Positions 35,596 through 44,038 of a stretch of 64,000 nucleotides of DNA are shown one piece after another. The DNA lies in contig CALFMP010000022.1 of NCBI GenBank assembly GCA_937879965.1, positions 1-64,000 of the forward strand, read 5' to 3'. The first letter of the stretch is position 1, and each line of letters opens with the position of its first letter. The position numbers were made by a program, and so were the translations under genes. This stretch comes from QKMZ01 sp012965515. GTDB taxonomy: Bacteria; Cyanobacteriota; Vampirovibrionia; Obscuribacterales; Obscuribacteraceae. Below the pieces are notes generated by a model that saw only the letters and a program-made list of their open reading frames with translations, searched no databases and was not told where the DNA came from.

Positions 35596-35667
35596 ATGGT
35601 CTCCCCCAGGCGGGAGATCATACCGTATAAGCTCTATCTAAAGAATATCTTGGCACGAAAGACAAAA

Positions 35668-35691
35668 GAGGTCTCTTAACCGAGACCTCTC
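35668..35691 (-). terminator. Terminator of the coiled-coil gene
   Basis: AGAGGTCTC and GAGACCTCT form a perfect 9-bp stem with a 6-nt loop. On the minus strand it is followed by TTTTGTCTTT, as expected 26 nt past the stop at 35717. Confidence 0.8.
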
Positions 35692-35716
35692 AAAAGGTAA
35701 GTAATTGGGACTTTGG

Positions 35717-36154
35717 CTAGTTTCTGTCCTTGATCGCTGAGAGAAACTTGTTAATCCAGCTCTTCTTGAGCCACTCGTTTTCGGCAGTAGCCAATTCCAG
35801 CTTAAGTTGAACATCTTCCAACTGAGCTGCTTTTACCTCGAGAGCCGGAAGACGTTCGAGCCAGACACTCTGGGCAGTAAGCATTTCATCGAGTTGTCCC
35901 AGTCTGGAAGTCGCCATGTTGAGACGGCGGTTGGTTTCTACAACAAGCTCGTTGACTTGCATCAAGTGATTGAGCAGATCCAAAACCAACTTTGCTTCCG
36001 TGGGAGATTCTTCGGTTTCCTTAGAAGAAATCACCTCTGCCTCCACATCTGGTGCCGAAGTGACCACTTCCAATTGCGCGCGTTCAAGCAGATCTTCAAG
36101 ACCACTCAGGTCTAGCGGGTTGCTGTTTGAACTTTTAAGCGGCTCGCTGCTCAT
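35717..36154 (-). CDS. Coiled-coil protein, unknown
   Basis: 145 residues. An acidic, Ser-rich N-terminus (1-55) is followed by a continuous heptad-like helix (about 56-135: LVLDLLNHLMQVNELVVET, LEVKAAQLEDVQLKLELA) and a short basic amphipathic end WINKFLSAIKDRN. No signal peptide. ATG 36154 has AGAAAGAG 6 nt upstream. Could be a structural or adaptor protein; no family recognised. Confidence 0.72.
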   Translation of the reverse strand: MSSEPLKSSNSNPLDLSGLEDLLERAQLEVVTSAPDVEAEVISSKETEESPTEAKLVLDLLNHLMQVNELVVETNRRLNMATSRLGQLDEMLTAQSVWLERLPALEVKAAQLEDVQLKLELATAENEWLKKSWINKFLSAIKDRN

Positions 36155-36197
36155 GTAAAACTCTTTCTAGTAATTTCTTGAATGTACAGCCGACTTT

Positions 36198-36227
36198 GCC
36201 ATTATCTGTGGTATCACGGATAATGGC
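36198..36227 (-). other. Strong 13-bp hairpin with GTAT loop, no U-tract
   Basis: GCCATTATCTGTG (36198-36210) pairs with CACGGATAATGGC (36215-36227) with one G-U. It lies 28 nt past the stop at 36255. No T-run follows on either strand, so it is not a classical terminator. Confidence 0.6.
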
Positions 36228-36254
36228 AACGCTTGGCTACCTCGAATACTGCGT

Positions 36255-36491
36255 CTATTTGCGCTTAGTCCAGTGTTTGACGTAATAGCCCATGGTCAGA
36301 GCCATCAATCCGAAGGCTAAAGCAAACAACAAACCGATGCAGGAAACCATGGCCCAAAATCCGGCCGGATCTGTTGTGCGCAGAGCGAGCATTTCGCTGA
36401 ATATATCTTCAAGAGACTTTGCATATACAGCGGAAATACTGCAGACATACGCAAAGACTAGCGAAGGGAAAAGTGTTGTGGAAGCTTTCAT
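36255..36491 (-). CDS. Small membrane protein coupled to rhodanese
   Basis: 78 residues: an N-terminal signal-like helix (about 5-24), a short loop LEDIFSEMLALRTTDPAGFW and one membrane helix (about 46-70, MVSCIGLLFALAFGLMALTM), then basic HWTKRK. Its ATG overlaps the TGA of the rhodanese gene (ATGA), so translation is coupled. Unknown family. Confidence 0.7.
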   Translation of the reverse strand: MKASTTLFPSLVFAYVCSISAVYAKSLEDIFSEMLALRTTDPAGFWAMVSCIGLLFALAFGLMALTMGYYVKHWTKRK

Positions 36492-36898
36492 TTGACGTGC
36501 GGTGACACGTAAGCGGCAACGCCTTCAGGAGGCTTTTCTTCAGGCAAACTTTGTTCTCTCCATTCTCGAATTCCACCAGCCATGGAAAGAACATTTGTGT
36601 AGCCCATCTTTTGAATATTCACTGCGGCGAGTGCAGAGCGATAACCGCCTCCGCAATACAAAACTATTGGCGCATCGTATTCCGGAATCAGTTTTTCAAT
36701 GTCGCGTTCGATGATGCCGCGTGAGATATGACAGGCTCCTTTCGCGTGTCCTTCGAGCCACTCATGATCTTCTCTCACATCGACGAAGTGAAACTTGTCC
36801 TTGCGGTCGAGTTTTTCCAAGACTTCTTTCGGGCTGATTTCGTGGACTTGCGATTTAATGTCCGCAACGAGTTTCTCAAACGCTTCCGTATGCTTCAT
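36488..36898 (-). CDS. Single-domain rhodanese sulfurtransferase
   Basis: 136 residues forming one rhodanese domain: HFVDVREDHEWLEGHAKGA near 37-55, and the active-site loop YCGGGYRSAL with Cys82. It moves sulfur from a donor through a persulfide on Cys82 to a thiol acceptor. No signal peptide, so cytoplasmic. ATG 36898 is chosen with AAGGA 10 nt upstream; TTG 36907 lies too close to that site. It is translationally coupled to the small membrane protein that follows. Confidence 0.9.
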   Translation of the reverse strand: MKHTEAFEKLVADIKSQVHEISPKEVLEKLDRKDKFHFVDVREDHEWLEGHAKGACHISRGIIERDIEKLIPEYDAPIVLYCGGGYRSALAAVNIQKMGYTNVLSMAGGIREWREQSLPEEKPPEGVAAYVSPHVK

Positions 36899-37049
36899 GT
36901 CGACCAATTCCTTCGTGGCGCTCTAAGCCGACATTTATAACAGCAACCTACAAAAAGGTCATCAAACCATTAAGTCGTGACATAATAGTCGCTTCGCGCG
37001 GGCGAAAGCTCGTGCTCGTTGCCTCTTGAGAGAACGTGGGGTGTCATAC

Positions 37050-37898
37050 ATGCTCTTTGAAAGAAGCGTGCCCAAAATCAAGCTATTCGGGACAGAGATT
37101 CCCGAACCAAGGTTTTTTATCGATTTCCTGGGCTTTGAAACGCACGTCAAGCAGATTAGAGACAAGCGCGGAGCTTCGATTTGGCCGGGCTGGTACGACC
37201 ATGCAGCCTATTACAGCCTCGATTTGGTTCCGGAAAAAATGTTTGGACCCGGCGAAGTTGTGCCTATTCCAGAATTCGTCAAAGCCCCGGATTATGAATT
37301 CGAGATTGGCTGTGTGGTTGGAAAGTCTGCGCTTATAGCCGACGAGAAGGAAGCTCTTCAGTTCTTTAGAGACCATTGCTACTTGACGATCTGTAACGAT
37401 TGGTCAGCGCGCGATGTTCAAAAGAAGGACATGGATGGACTCGGACCCACAAACAGCAAATTCATTATAGGCAAGAGTTTTGGACCGAAACTCGTTCCCG
37501 CCAAAGACGTCAAGATGGATGAGAATGGCGTACTGGATGCAGAAATGATCCTGAGAATAAATGGTGAGGAAAGAGCAAAATCGAATTACAACACGCTCTA
37601 CCACACTCATCCAACAACTGGAAATAAGCAAGCCTGGAGCTTTCCACGACTGATAGCTTGGCTCGGCAAGCAAAACATTGCCGTTCACGAAGGATACGTA
37701 TTGGGTTCTGGAACAGTTGGAAATGGCTGTATTGCGGAGTTTATGGCGAAGACCGACCCGCAAACTGGTAAAGAGTTAGCACCGGCCAAGTACGGCTGGT
37801 TGAAGGACGGTGATGTCGTCACCATGGAAGTCTCGGGTATAGGCGTACTGGAAAACAAAGTAAAAGTTGGCTGCAAAGAATATGCGACAATCAAATAA
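37050..37898 (+). CDS. Fumarylacetoacetate hydrolase (FAH) family enzyme
   Basis: 282 residues. C-terminal FAH fold with acidic metal ligands in DYEFEIGCVVGK, then CNDWSARDVQ, GLGPTNSKFIIGKSFGP and the conserved GSGTVGNG near the end. Family members hydrolyse C-C bonds in acylpyruvates, isomerise or decarboxylate in aromatic breakdown. The substrate is unknown; no aromatic-catabolism neighbours are present. ATG 37050 has GGGGTG 6 nt upstream. The next gene starts inside its 3' end (17-nt overlap). Confidence 0.9.
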   Translation: MLFERSVPKIKLFGTEIPEPRFFIDFLGFETHVKQIRDKRGASIWPGWYDHAAYYSLDLVPEKMFGPGEVVPIPEFVKAPDYEFEIGCVVGKSALIADEKEALQFFRDHCYLTICNDWSARDVQKKDMDGLGPTNSKFIIGKSFGPKLVPAKDVKMDENGVLDAEMILRINGEERAKSNYNTLYHTHPTTGNKQAWSFPRLIAWLGKQNIAVHEGYVLGSGTVGNGCIAEFMAKTDPQTGKELAPAKYGWLKDGDVVTMEVSGIGVLENKVKVGCKEYATIK

Positions 37899-38592
37899 AA
37901 CAGCTGTGAAAACCAAATCAAAAGCCAAAAGCATTCAATTCGCGTCGGATACATTTCCTGCGGATCAACTTAATGAATTGATTGCCGTGCCCGGCGTGCA
38001 CGTCACCGGCGAGCACTATCAATTCCCGGAGACAGACGGCAATCGTGTGGGCAACCACATGGATGCTTTGTTCATTTTGGAACCGATCACTGAAAATGCA
38101 GAGTACGTCAGCTGGATCGTTGATGACATAGAAACCTGGATTGACGACAATCACATCGGTTTTGAAGTTGTGTTTGCACCTGCGCAACCATCGGCGGTGC
38201 GCATAGTGAAAGAGCTCGTTTCCCGTCGTAAGAAAAAGGCCGCATTTTGGGAGTATCTTCCCACCGGCTGGTTTGGCTCAAAATTAGTGGAAGGCAGCAT
38301 CAACAACGGCGATCGCGTCTTGGTTTTCAATTCCGTTGCCCAACATGGACGTTGTGTTGGAGAGCGCCTGCCTGCCTTTGCAGAGCAAATGGGCGGTAAG
38401 CCAGTAGCTGCTGCCGTGTTTGCAAAGGGCACCGGCAATGGTGTCATCTCTGCAGAAGAGCGCTGGGAGGAAAAACTCTATGCGGCGCTACAGGTGCCGA
38501 TTGAAGTGTTTCTCCCTGATTCTTGCATTAAGTGCAAAGAAGGAAACGCAACTGCACTTCCTTGGACCCAATTCAAAGACAATCAAGATTAG
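37882..38592 (+). CDS. Degenerate phosphoribosyltransferase-like protein
   Basis: 236 residues. After a basic head (KTKSKAKS) the middle and C-terminal part follow the type I PRTase order: FEVVFAPAQPSAVRIVKEL, KKAAFWEYLPTGWFG, then GDRVLVFNSVAQHGRCVGER in the place of the PRPP loop, AEQMGGKPVAAAVFAKG and a Cys-containing tail (CIKCKEG). The usual acidic pair of the PRPP loop (DD/DE) is replaced by NS, so catalysis is doubtful. The fold call is by eye. It overlaps the FAH gene by 17 nt and should be cotranslated with it. Confidence 0.62.
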   Translation: MRQSNKTAVKTKSKAKSIQFASDTFPADQLNELIAVPGVHVTGEHYQFPETDGNRVGNHMDALFILEPITENAEYVSWIVDDIETWIDDNHIGFEVVFAPAQPSAVRIVKELVSRRKKKAAFWEYLPTGWFGSKLVEGSINNGDRVLVFNSVAQHGRCVGERLPAFAEQMGGKPVAAAVFAKGTGNGVISAEERWEEKLYAALQVPIEVFLPDSCIKCKEGNATALPWTQFKDNQD

Positions 38593-38957
38593 GACTCTGA
38601 TTCCATAATCGTCAAAACATTGCCGCTGGGATCTTTGAAGTGAGCCAAAGTTCCGCCCCACGACTGCTTTTCCGGAGGGCCGGTGAACTCTACCTGCTTG
38701 TCGCAAAGTTGAGTATACGTTTTGGAAATATCTTCCACGAGTAAGGTTACGCCGACAAACCTTCCCACCAATTTTAAGCCTTCTTCCATGCGTGCAGGTT
38801 CACAGGATTCGATCGCCAAACTCACGTCATCGCCTGACTTAAACTGAGCCCAATAACAGCCATCCGTGTAGTCCAGTTCCATGCCGAGAGTTCTTGTGTA
38901 AAATTCGATAGATTTCTTGAAATCCGACACAAAAACCCTAACGAATCCAATTCTCAT
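38589..38957 (-). CDS. VOC (glyoxalase/bleomycin-resistance) family protein
   Basis: 122 residues, one VOC unit of two beta-alpha-beta-beta-beta modules: FVRVFVSDFKKSIEFYTRTL, then VTLLVEDISKTYTQL and the ending LAHFKDPSGNVLTIMES. The final Glu is a usual metal ligand. Substrate unknown. ATG 38957 has GGAATG upstream. Convergent with, and overlapping by 4 bp, the PRTase-like gene. Confidence 0.88.
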   Translation of the reverse strand: MRIGFVRVFVSDFKKSIEFYTRTLGMELDYTDGCYWAQFKSGDDVSLAIESCEPARMEEGLKLVGRFVGVTLLVEDISKTYTQLCDKQVEFTGPPEKQSWGGTLAHFKDPSGNVLTIMESES

Positions 38958-38989
38958 GGTTCATTCCAGTGGCTAAAAAGTAGAAAGAT

Positions 38990-39073
38990 TGCCCTCGGAG
39001 GGACTCGAACCCTCAATCCCTTACGGGCAACGCATTTTAAGTGCGTCTCGTATACCAGTTCCGACACAAGGGC
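38990..39073 (-). tRNA. tRNA-Leu (anticodon UAA)
   Basis: On the minus strand an 84-nt cloverleaf begins GCCCTTG and ends CGAGGGC plus A. The anticodon stem is ACGCA/TGCGT with loop CTTAAAA, giving anticodon UAA. A long variable arm (TGCCCGTAAGGGAT) marks class II. The T arm GAGGGTTCGAGTCCCTC is intact. CCA is not encoded. Confidence 0.95.
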
Positions 39074-39213
39074 ATAGGCGATATTTTAAGGCATTCTAGC
39101 CCGATAAGTCTGAATTGGCTGGCTGAAGCGCAATTTCTCGTATCAAGCTAGAGAGGCGAAAGCAAGCTGGGTTTGTTGGAAAGATTCTCAAAACGTGTAC
39201 GTAGAAATACGAA

Positions 39214-39242
39214 TTGACACCCAACTTGCCTCTGGCGATACT
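39214..39242 (+). promoter_or_regulatory. Sigma-70-type promoter
   Basis: A perfect -35 TTGACA (39214-39219), a 17-nt spacer and GATACT (39237-39242), 95 nt before the GTG at 39337. Confidence 0.55.
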
Positions 39243-39336
39243 AGTTTTATTACTAGAGATCTAAAAAATTGCATTTTATGATTGTGTAGGCACGAATGTG
39301 CCGATGGCGACCTGACCCTTTTCTGGAGTTTGTTGC

Positions 39337-40020
39337 GTGGCAGCCAGCCAAGGTCAACCCACCAATAGAGATCAAGTCGATGCACCTTTCGTGCAGGCGA
39401 ATCCTGACGTTGAGGAAAACCAAGCCGGCGATGCAGACTTGGTCACTGACGGCTCCAATCTCGATATCTACAGGATTTCGACCGACAATCAATTTCTGGC
39501 TATGAACAGTTCAGGCGACTGCTTGAAGCATTTCGGCGACTGCCAGATATTCGACCCTTCTCAGAACAACCGTGACGGTTCGCAATTGTTTGGAGACCTC
39601 CGCTTTGACGGGAATGATCTGCGTTCGCGTGCGCTCATGGACGCGTTTAAGCTGGATAACCCTAGACAGTTGGAGAAGCTTTTCGAGGCACTGAAACCGC
39701 AGGAGATACCTCCTGAAGAGCAAAATGCTCGTTGTGCTGCAGCGCACAAAGAATGCTATGAAGCGATCGCCCACATAGCTGCAGGTACAGCCAGTACGAG
39801 CGACCTTGCTCAGTTATTGTCCGCCTATTCCACTCTAAATGGTTTTGCGAAGGGCTCCTTCGCTCAGTCTTACGTCAATGGAGCGATCGCAGCAGTACGT
39901 CAAGGCATGGAAGCAGCCAGCAGAAACGCAGCCAATCCTACCGGTCTCACCAATGCCGAGGTTATCGCATCGCGCATGCGGAACTTCCAGTTAGAGTGGG
40001 ATGCGAAACACCGAAAGTAA
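39337..40020 (+). CDS. Unknown soluble protein
   Basis: 227 residues. A polar N-terminus of about 60 residues without a signal peptide, a middle with FGDLRFDGNDLRSRALMD, and a helical C-terminus rich in Ala (AAAHKECYEAIAHIAAGTAS, VRQGMEAASRNAANPTGL). No family recognised. GTG 39337 has GGAG 8 nt upstream and a good promoter at 39214. Ends 4 nt from the convergent membrane-protein gene. Confidence 0.68.
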   Translation: MAASQGQPTNRDQVDAPFVQANPDVEENQAGDADLVTDGSNLDIYRISTDNQFLAMNSSGDCLKHFGDCQIFDPSQNNRDGSQLFGDLRFDGNDLRSRALMDAFKLDNPRQLEKLFEALKPQEIPPEEQNARCAAAHKECYEAIAHIAAGTASTSDLAQLLSAYSTLNGFAKGSFAQSYVNGAIAAVRQGMEAASRNAANPTGLTNAEVIASRMRNFQLEWDAKHRK

Positions 40021-40024
40021 ACGA

Positions 40025-41161
40025 TTATTTGTTGATTGGTTGAAGCGAGTCGAGTGTGCGTTCGACTTCTGCCGATGTTTTCGGGTCGTAGCTTACGTAA
40101 TAAGCCGTCCAGAGCCCGTAGAGAACCCAAAGAAATCCGACGAAGTTCTTGATGTTCTTCTTCGCATGAGCCGGTTCGTGCAGAAAGTCACCGGACCAAC
40201 TAGAAGCAAGCAGCGTCAATGGATCCGGTGCAAATAGCGTCCCTGTCTTAATCCAGGTGATCAATCGAATAGCTACTAGCGAAACCGAAATCCAAGCCAG
40301 AATGGCTATGAACTGCGGACTTGGCGTGACTAGTTTGACGCTAATCGAACTTTCCTCGGTGATATGAATCTTGAAGGGCTTATACAAATACAATCCGATT
40401 GCGCCGCAAATGACAGAAGAAGCCATTACGGCGACGAGATTCTCCATCCAGCCGACTACAAAATACAAGGCAGCCACAAGAAGCCAACCATAAGAAAGCA
40501 GCCATTGTCCTCTGGATTTGCGGGTTCCCGGTCGGGCCGTGAGGACAGATATAATGCCGCCTAGTGTCACTAGCAGCCAAAATGCTGCACAAAGAATGAC
40601 ATTGACTGCGGATTTCGCGCGTTCTGATTGATACCTGGCTAAGAGAGACGCAGATTCCTGGTCCATGCCGAAGGCTTCATAATAGTCGTTTGCGAAGCTC
40701 AAGTAAGCTCGGCTGTGATGAAATTGATCGATACGTTGTGAGAGCAAATCCATCACTTTTGCCTGTAATCCGTATACAGGACCTGCAAAAATGTTGAAAA
40801 AGAACGAGTCAATAATGCTGTGATGCACTTCCACTGGCACATTAAGAGTGACAGGTCGCAAAAAAGAAGGGTCTTTTTGAAAGTTTTCCTGCGCCCAAAC
40901 TCTCAGATATTCAATGCCAGTAGCATTCTTTTCGGAAAATTCGCTTTTTACTAGAACAAGCGCGAGCGTAAAGGAATTGGCAACGCGACTGGCCATTGGT
41001 GCAGAGCCGGTCGGAGGAAGGTTCATACCTGCAGGCAATTCCTGGCTTGCTTTCACGAGCTCGCGGATTGGTGGCTGTGGTCTGTGAAAATATGAAAGCG
41101 CGAAAGAAAGGCACAGAATGCCAATCACCAGATATGTGTAAGTCTTCTTTCCGAACTTCAT
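40025..41161 (-). CDS. Multi-pass membrane protein, unknown
   Basis: 378 residues: one N-terminal helix (about 9-25), a large extracytoplasmic loop (about 28-185), then five hydrophobic segments (about 188-212, 222-241, 243-262, 283-303 and 343-365). The loop is mixed alpha/beta (VTLNVPVEVHHSIIDSFFFN). The C-terminus is cytoplasmic and short. No family recognised. ATG 41161 is preceded by GGTGG. Confidence 0.75.
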   Translation of the reverse strand: MKFGKKTYTYLVIGILCLSFALSYFHRPQPPIRELVKASQELPAGMNLPPTGSAPMASRVANSFTLALVLVKSEFSEKNATGIEYLRVWAQENFQKDPSFLRPVTLNVPVEVHHSIIDSFFFNIFAGPVYGLQAKVMDLLSQRIDQFHHSRAYLSFANDYYEAFGMDQESASLLARYQSERAKSAVNVILCAAFWLLVTLGGIISVLTARPGTRKSRGQWLLSYGWLLVAALYFVVGWMENLVAVMASSVICGAIGLYLYKPFKIHITEESSISVKLVTPSPQFIAILAWISVSLVAIRLITWIKTGTLFAPDPLTLLASSWSGDFLHEPAHAKKNIKNFVGFLWVLYGLWTAYYVSYDPKTSAEVERTLDSLQPINK

Positions 41162-41514
41162 TTGCCACCATTTTCACCAAGTCACAAGGCAGGCTGTGAC
41201 ATCTGGTACTTTAACGGCTTGTCGCTTGTTTAGCTTTTAAGGTTGCTAATTCAGATAAGAATGATCATTTGAATTTAGAACAGTTTGGATTCTTAACAAG
41301 TCAACAAGACGTACAGTCGACAATACGTATGCTCGAGAAAACCGTTTGAGAGTTGTCGAAAAGAAGACGATAGCAATTGCCAACTTATATACTAGTCGAC
41401 ACTTCGAGAGGTCGTATTGTCGACAGCTTAAAGAATTAAGTATTTGACGGTTCGTCTTGAGTCTTAATAGGGCTCAAAGAGTTCAAGAACTCTAAACCCT
41501 CTCACAGGTTGATA
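41162..41514 (+). promoter_or_regulatory. AT-rich control region with a 12-bp inverted repeat
   Basis: 353 bp without a gene. GTCGACAATACG (41316-41327) is repeated inverted as CGTATTGTCGAC (41413-41424), 85 bp apart, with related half-sites TTGTCGAA (41353) and TAGTCGAC (41393) between them. Downstream of the inverted repeat lies TTGACG (41444-41449) with TAATAG 15 nt on, a possible promoter for the gene at 41515. The same core recurs at 43371. Likely operator sites of an unidentified regulator. Confidence 0.5.
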
Positions 41515-42168
41515 ATGTATTCTGAAGTTGTTCCGCACACGCAACCTCCAGAGGAAATTGGCTTGGACATTAGTCCCTATGCAATTCTTGGTTTGGATGA
41601 AAATGCTGCTCTTGCTGATGCGGAAGCTGCATTTAGCAGAATGAGTGCGTCTTTAGACGAATTGAAAGATGATGATAAAAACGGCGTTTTGGCGAGAAAG
41701 GCTCTCGCTAAGATGTCCGATGCCATTGCCCAGATTAAGGATGTCGGATATAAGAGCGACCCTACCAGTAGTGGCGAAGTATCCAGTCCAGAGAACTACA
41801 CCCATCCGCGCCTAGGGCAGATTTGTGTAGCATCCGGACTTATTTCTATGGAACAACTTTCGGAAGCGGTTGAAGAGCAAATTGTTTCGGGAATGCCGCT
41901 CGGGGAAGTTCTGCAGGACAAGCAATTTTTATCACCCATCCAATTGGAAGGGCTTCTTCTTGGACAAGAAATGATCGACATACCGTCCCAATGCATTGAT
42001 CCGGATGGGCGAAGACTGATCGCTTTGGACATTGTGTCGGAGGACATGGTTCTCATTGCCCAAATGGAGCAGAAGAGTCTAAATCAACCTCTAGTTTCTC
42101 TCCTGGAGCGACGCGGATGGGTCAATGAGAGATTGACCCATGCCCTTGAAATGGATCGCCAGAATTAA
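41515..42168 (+). CDS. J-like domain fused to MshEN-like repeats
   Basis: 217 residues. Residues about 13-75 follow the helix pattern of a DnaJ J-domain (ISPYAILGLDENAALADAEA... AKMSDAIAQIKDVGY) but lack the HPD motif that activates DnaK, so this is J-like only. Residues about 95-215 contain MshEN-like units: RLGQICVASGLISMEQLSEA, MPLGEVLQDKQFLSPIQLEG, then QPLVSLLERRGWVNERLTHA. ATG 41515 is chosen with AGG 6 nt upstream; TTG 41509 is the alternative. Fourth of the five MshEN-type genes in the window. Confidence 0.75.
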   Translation: MYSEVVPHTQPPEEIGLDISPYAILGLDENAALADAEAAFSRMSASLDELKDDDKNGVLARKALAKMSDAIAQIKDVGYKSDPTSSGEVSSPENYTHPRLGQICVASGLISMEQLSEAVEEQIVSGMPLGEVLQDKQFLSPIQLEGLLLGQEMIDIPSQCIDPDGRRLIALDIVSEDMVLIAQMEQKSLNQPLVSLLERRGWVNERLTHALEMDRQN

Positions 42169-42418
42169 GACCTTGTGATTACTCACCCCCGATCACAAAA
42201 AACGCTCCTAAGACCTCTAAAAGGTCGGCACTGAAGACACTGACCCTGTGGGCGTTTGCGAGTGTGCTCGTTGGCGATGAAACATAATATACATTATCGG
42301 CCTCGCCACCGCCTGTGGAGGCGTTTGTTTCGCTCCTACAAATTGATTCGCAGAACCATCAATTAAGTAGTTTTGAGAGACCGAATAAAATTTCAGTTCT
42401 ACTAATCCTTCACTGCGG

Positions 42419-43201
42419 CTAGGCAGTTTGAAACAAGCTGCTGCCTCTGGCTCTGACTTCCTTGGCCAAGCTGCTTCTTCCTGTTGCCTGCAGAAGTTCG
42501 GCGTAGTTTGACAGAATGGCTGCAAACTGTGATTGATCTTGACTAAGCTCCGTGCCCTCCATAGAGATAACGCGGATGTAGAGCCGCTCAGCAAGCTTGT
42601 ACTTTCCTTGTACGTGATAGAGCATGGCAAGATTTGTGGTCGCCATAATCACGTCCGGATGTTCTTGTGGATAGTTCTTTTCGTAGATGGCTAGCAGTCG
42701 TCTGCAAATTGGTTCGGCTTCCGCATATCTGCCTTGCTGATAATAAAGTCCGGCCAAATTATTGAGGCAGCGAGCCAGGTTCGGATGATCGTTGCCGAAG
42801 GCCTGCATGGCAATTTCTACTGATTGCTTGCCAAATGATTCAGCTTGATCGAATCGTCCAAGCAAAGCATAAAGTGATGCGAGGCTTTCTACGCTGACCA
42901 TGAGCCTTGGATCATGCGGATGGAAGCCTTTAGCTTCGCTCAAGGACGCCAACCACATAAACTCCGCTTGGGCGAGATTGCCCGTGTCCTGTGCCTGCAT
43001 TGCCAATTGTCGATACTGACTCCAGTCTCGATTGTGGACCACGAAGACTTTTCCGGACTCTCCTTCTACTTCTTTTATTGGAGCAAATTGCCCTGAGTTT
43101 GATTGCTGAATTCGGCGTACTAGACGACCGAAATCTTCCTTTGCCGCCTGAGAAGCAGAACTATAGGCAGGCATTGAGGTAGAACTGCTTGTATCAAACA
43201 T
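42419..43201 (-). CDS. Kinesin-light-chain-like TPR protein
   Basis: 260 residues. A Ser-rich N-terminus of about 50 residues leads to five KLC-type TPRs: AEFMWLASLSEAKGFHPHD, AESFGKQSVEIAMQAFGNDH, AEPICRRLLAIYEKNYPQEH, AERLYIRVISMEGTE and a final half unit. No signal peptide. ATG 43201. It faces an 837-bp intergenic region that carries the GTCGACAATA motif. Confidence 0.87.
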   Translation of the reverse strand: MFDTSSSTSMPAYSSASQAAKEDFGRLVRRIQQSNSGQFAPIKEVEGESGKVFVVHNRDWSQYRQLAMQAQDTGNLAQAEFMWLASLSEAKGFHPHDPRLMVSVESLASLYALLGRFDQAESFGKQSVEIAMQAFGNDHPNLARCLNNLAGLYYQQGRYAEAEPICRRLLAIYEKNYPQEHPDVIMATTNLAMLYHVQGKYKLAERLYIRVISMEGTELSQDQSQFAAILSNYAELLQATGRSSLAKEVRARGSSLFQTA

Positions 43202-44038
43202 ATGAAAACCGCCATTGCACCCTTCAGGGAGCTAGTAAAAAATATGGGAGGGAAAGGGAGAAGGTTGCCAAGTTGTATGGCGAGCATATGGCAAAGTTGT
43301 GGAAAAGTTGTGGAATTGGAAATCCATAAATTGAGGCATTCGAATTGTCTCCCTGCCGTCGTGTCGAATCGTCGACAATATGAATGTTTGAATCATTCAA
43401 GCAGTTGTATTGTAGAATGGTCGACAAGTGCACAAGAATACTGTTGGTATTGGCTTTTGTTTCTAGATTGTATGCACGAGCTCTGCCCTGACGATACTCA
43501 GTTGCAACAATGTCCGATTTGGTACAGTTTTTCGCCTCCTGAAATTGAGTGTGCAACAGATTTCGAATAGTTTTTTGGCGCAGTAGTGTCTTTAACTGGA
43601 TACATCAATTGATGCATATAAAGGTGTTGTTAGCATCAACTGAGCAACTCTACGGAGAGTCGCTTCACATAAGCTACGAAGCAGTTTGCTTGATGATTTG
43701 TGTGACACTATAGGTAGTATCAAACGACCGATGTGTTTTGGATTGATTTTGTTGCGATTTCCCTTTCGAAAGCGAAGTTCCTAATTCCCTGGCTCGGCGA
43801 TCCGAAGTGACCGATAAGACGTTCGGTTCGAGCCTCAAGCTCTTAAATCGAAAAATGCGAACAGCTCTTTACTCTATAGCTTTAGTAATGTTAGAGGTCT
43901 TATATATCGGGGAAAGTGAATAGTGCAACAGCGGGTGCTCTTTGGCTCAGCTCGCGCTGTTCAAAAAGTCTCTGTGCGCTCGTGGCGCGCGGAATGAAAC
44001 CAACATGACCATCCTTTGGGAGTCTTAGTCAGAATCAG
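43202..44038. promoter_or_regulatory. 837-bp intergenic region with palindromes and GTCGACAATA sites
   Basis: The longest gene-free stretch. It holds GTCGACAATA (43371-43380), GGTCGACAAG (43419-43428), the palindrome TTGAATcATTCAA (43388-43400) and a perfect 12-bp palindrome CATCAATTGATG (43603-43614). Base composition is more AT-rich than in the flanking genes. A 122-codon plus frame at 43202-43570 lacks a ribosome site and protein-like character and is not called. Probably the control region for both the TPR gene and the 1473-residue gene. Confidence 0.45.

Noticed and set aside
42173..42198. Inverted repeat TTGTGAT/ATCACAA after the J-like/MshEN gene as terminator
   Set aside because: It is followed by A, not T, on the plus strand and no gene needs it on the minus strand.
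43202..43570. 122-codon plus frame beginning beside the TPR gene start
   Set aside because: No ribosome site, cysteine- and Trp-scattered composition, no domain; AT-rich intergenic DNA.
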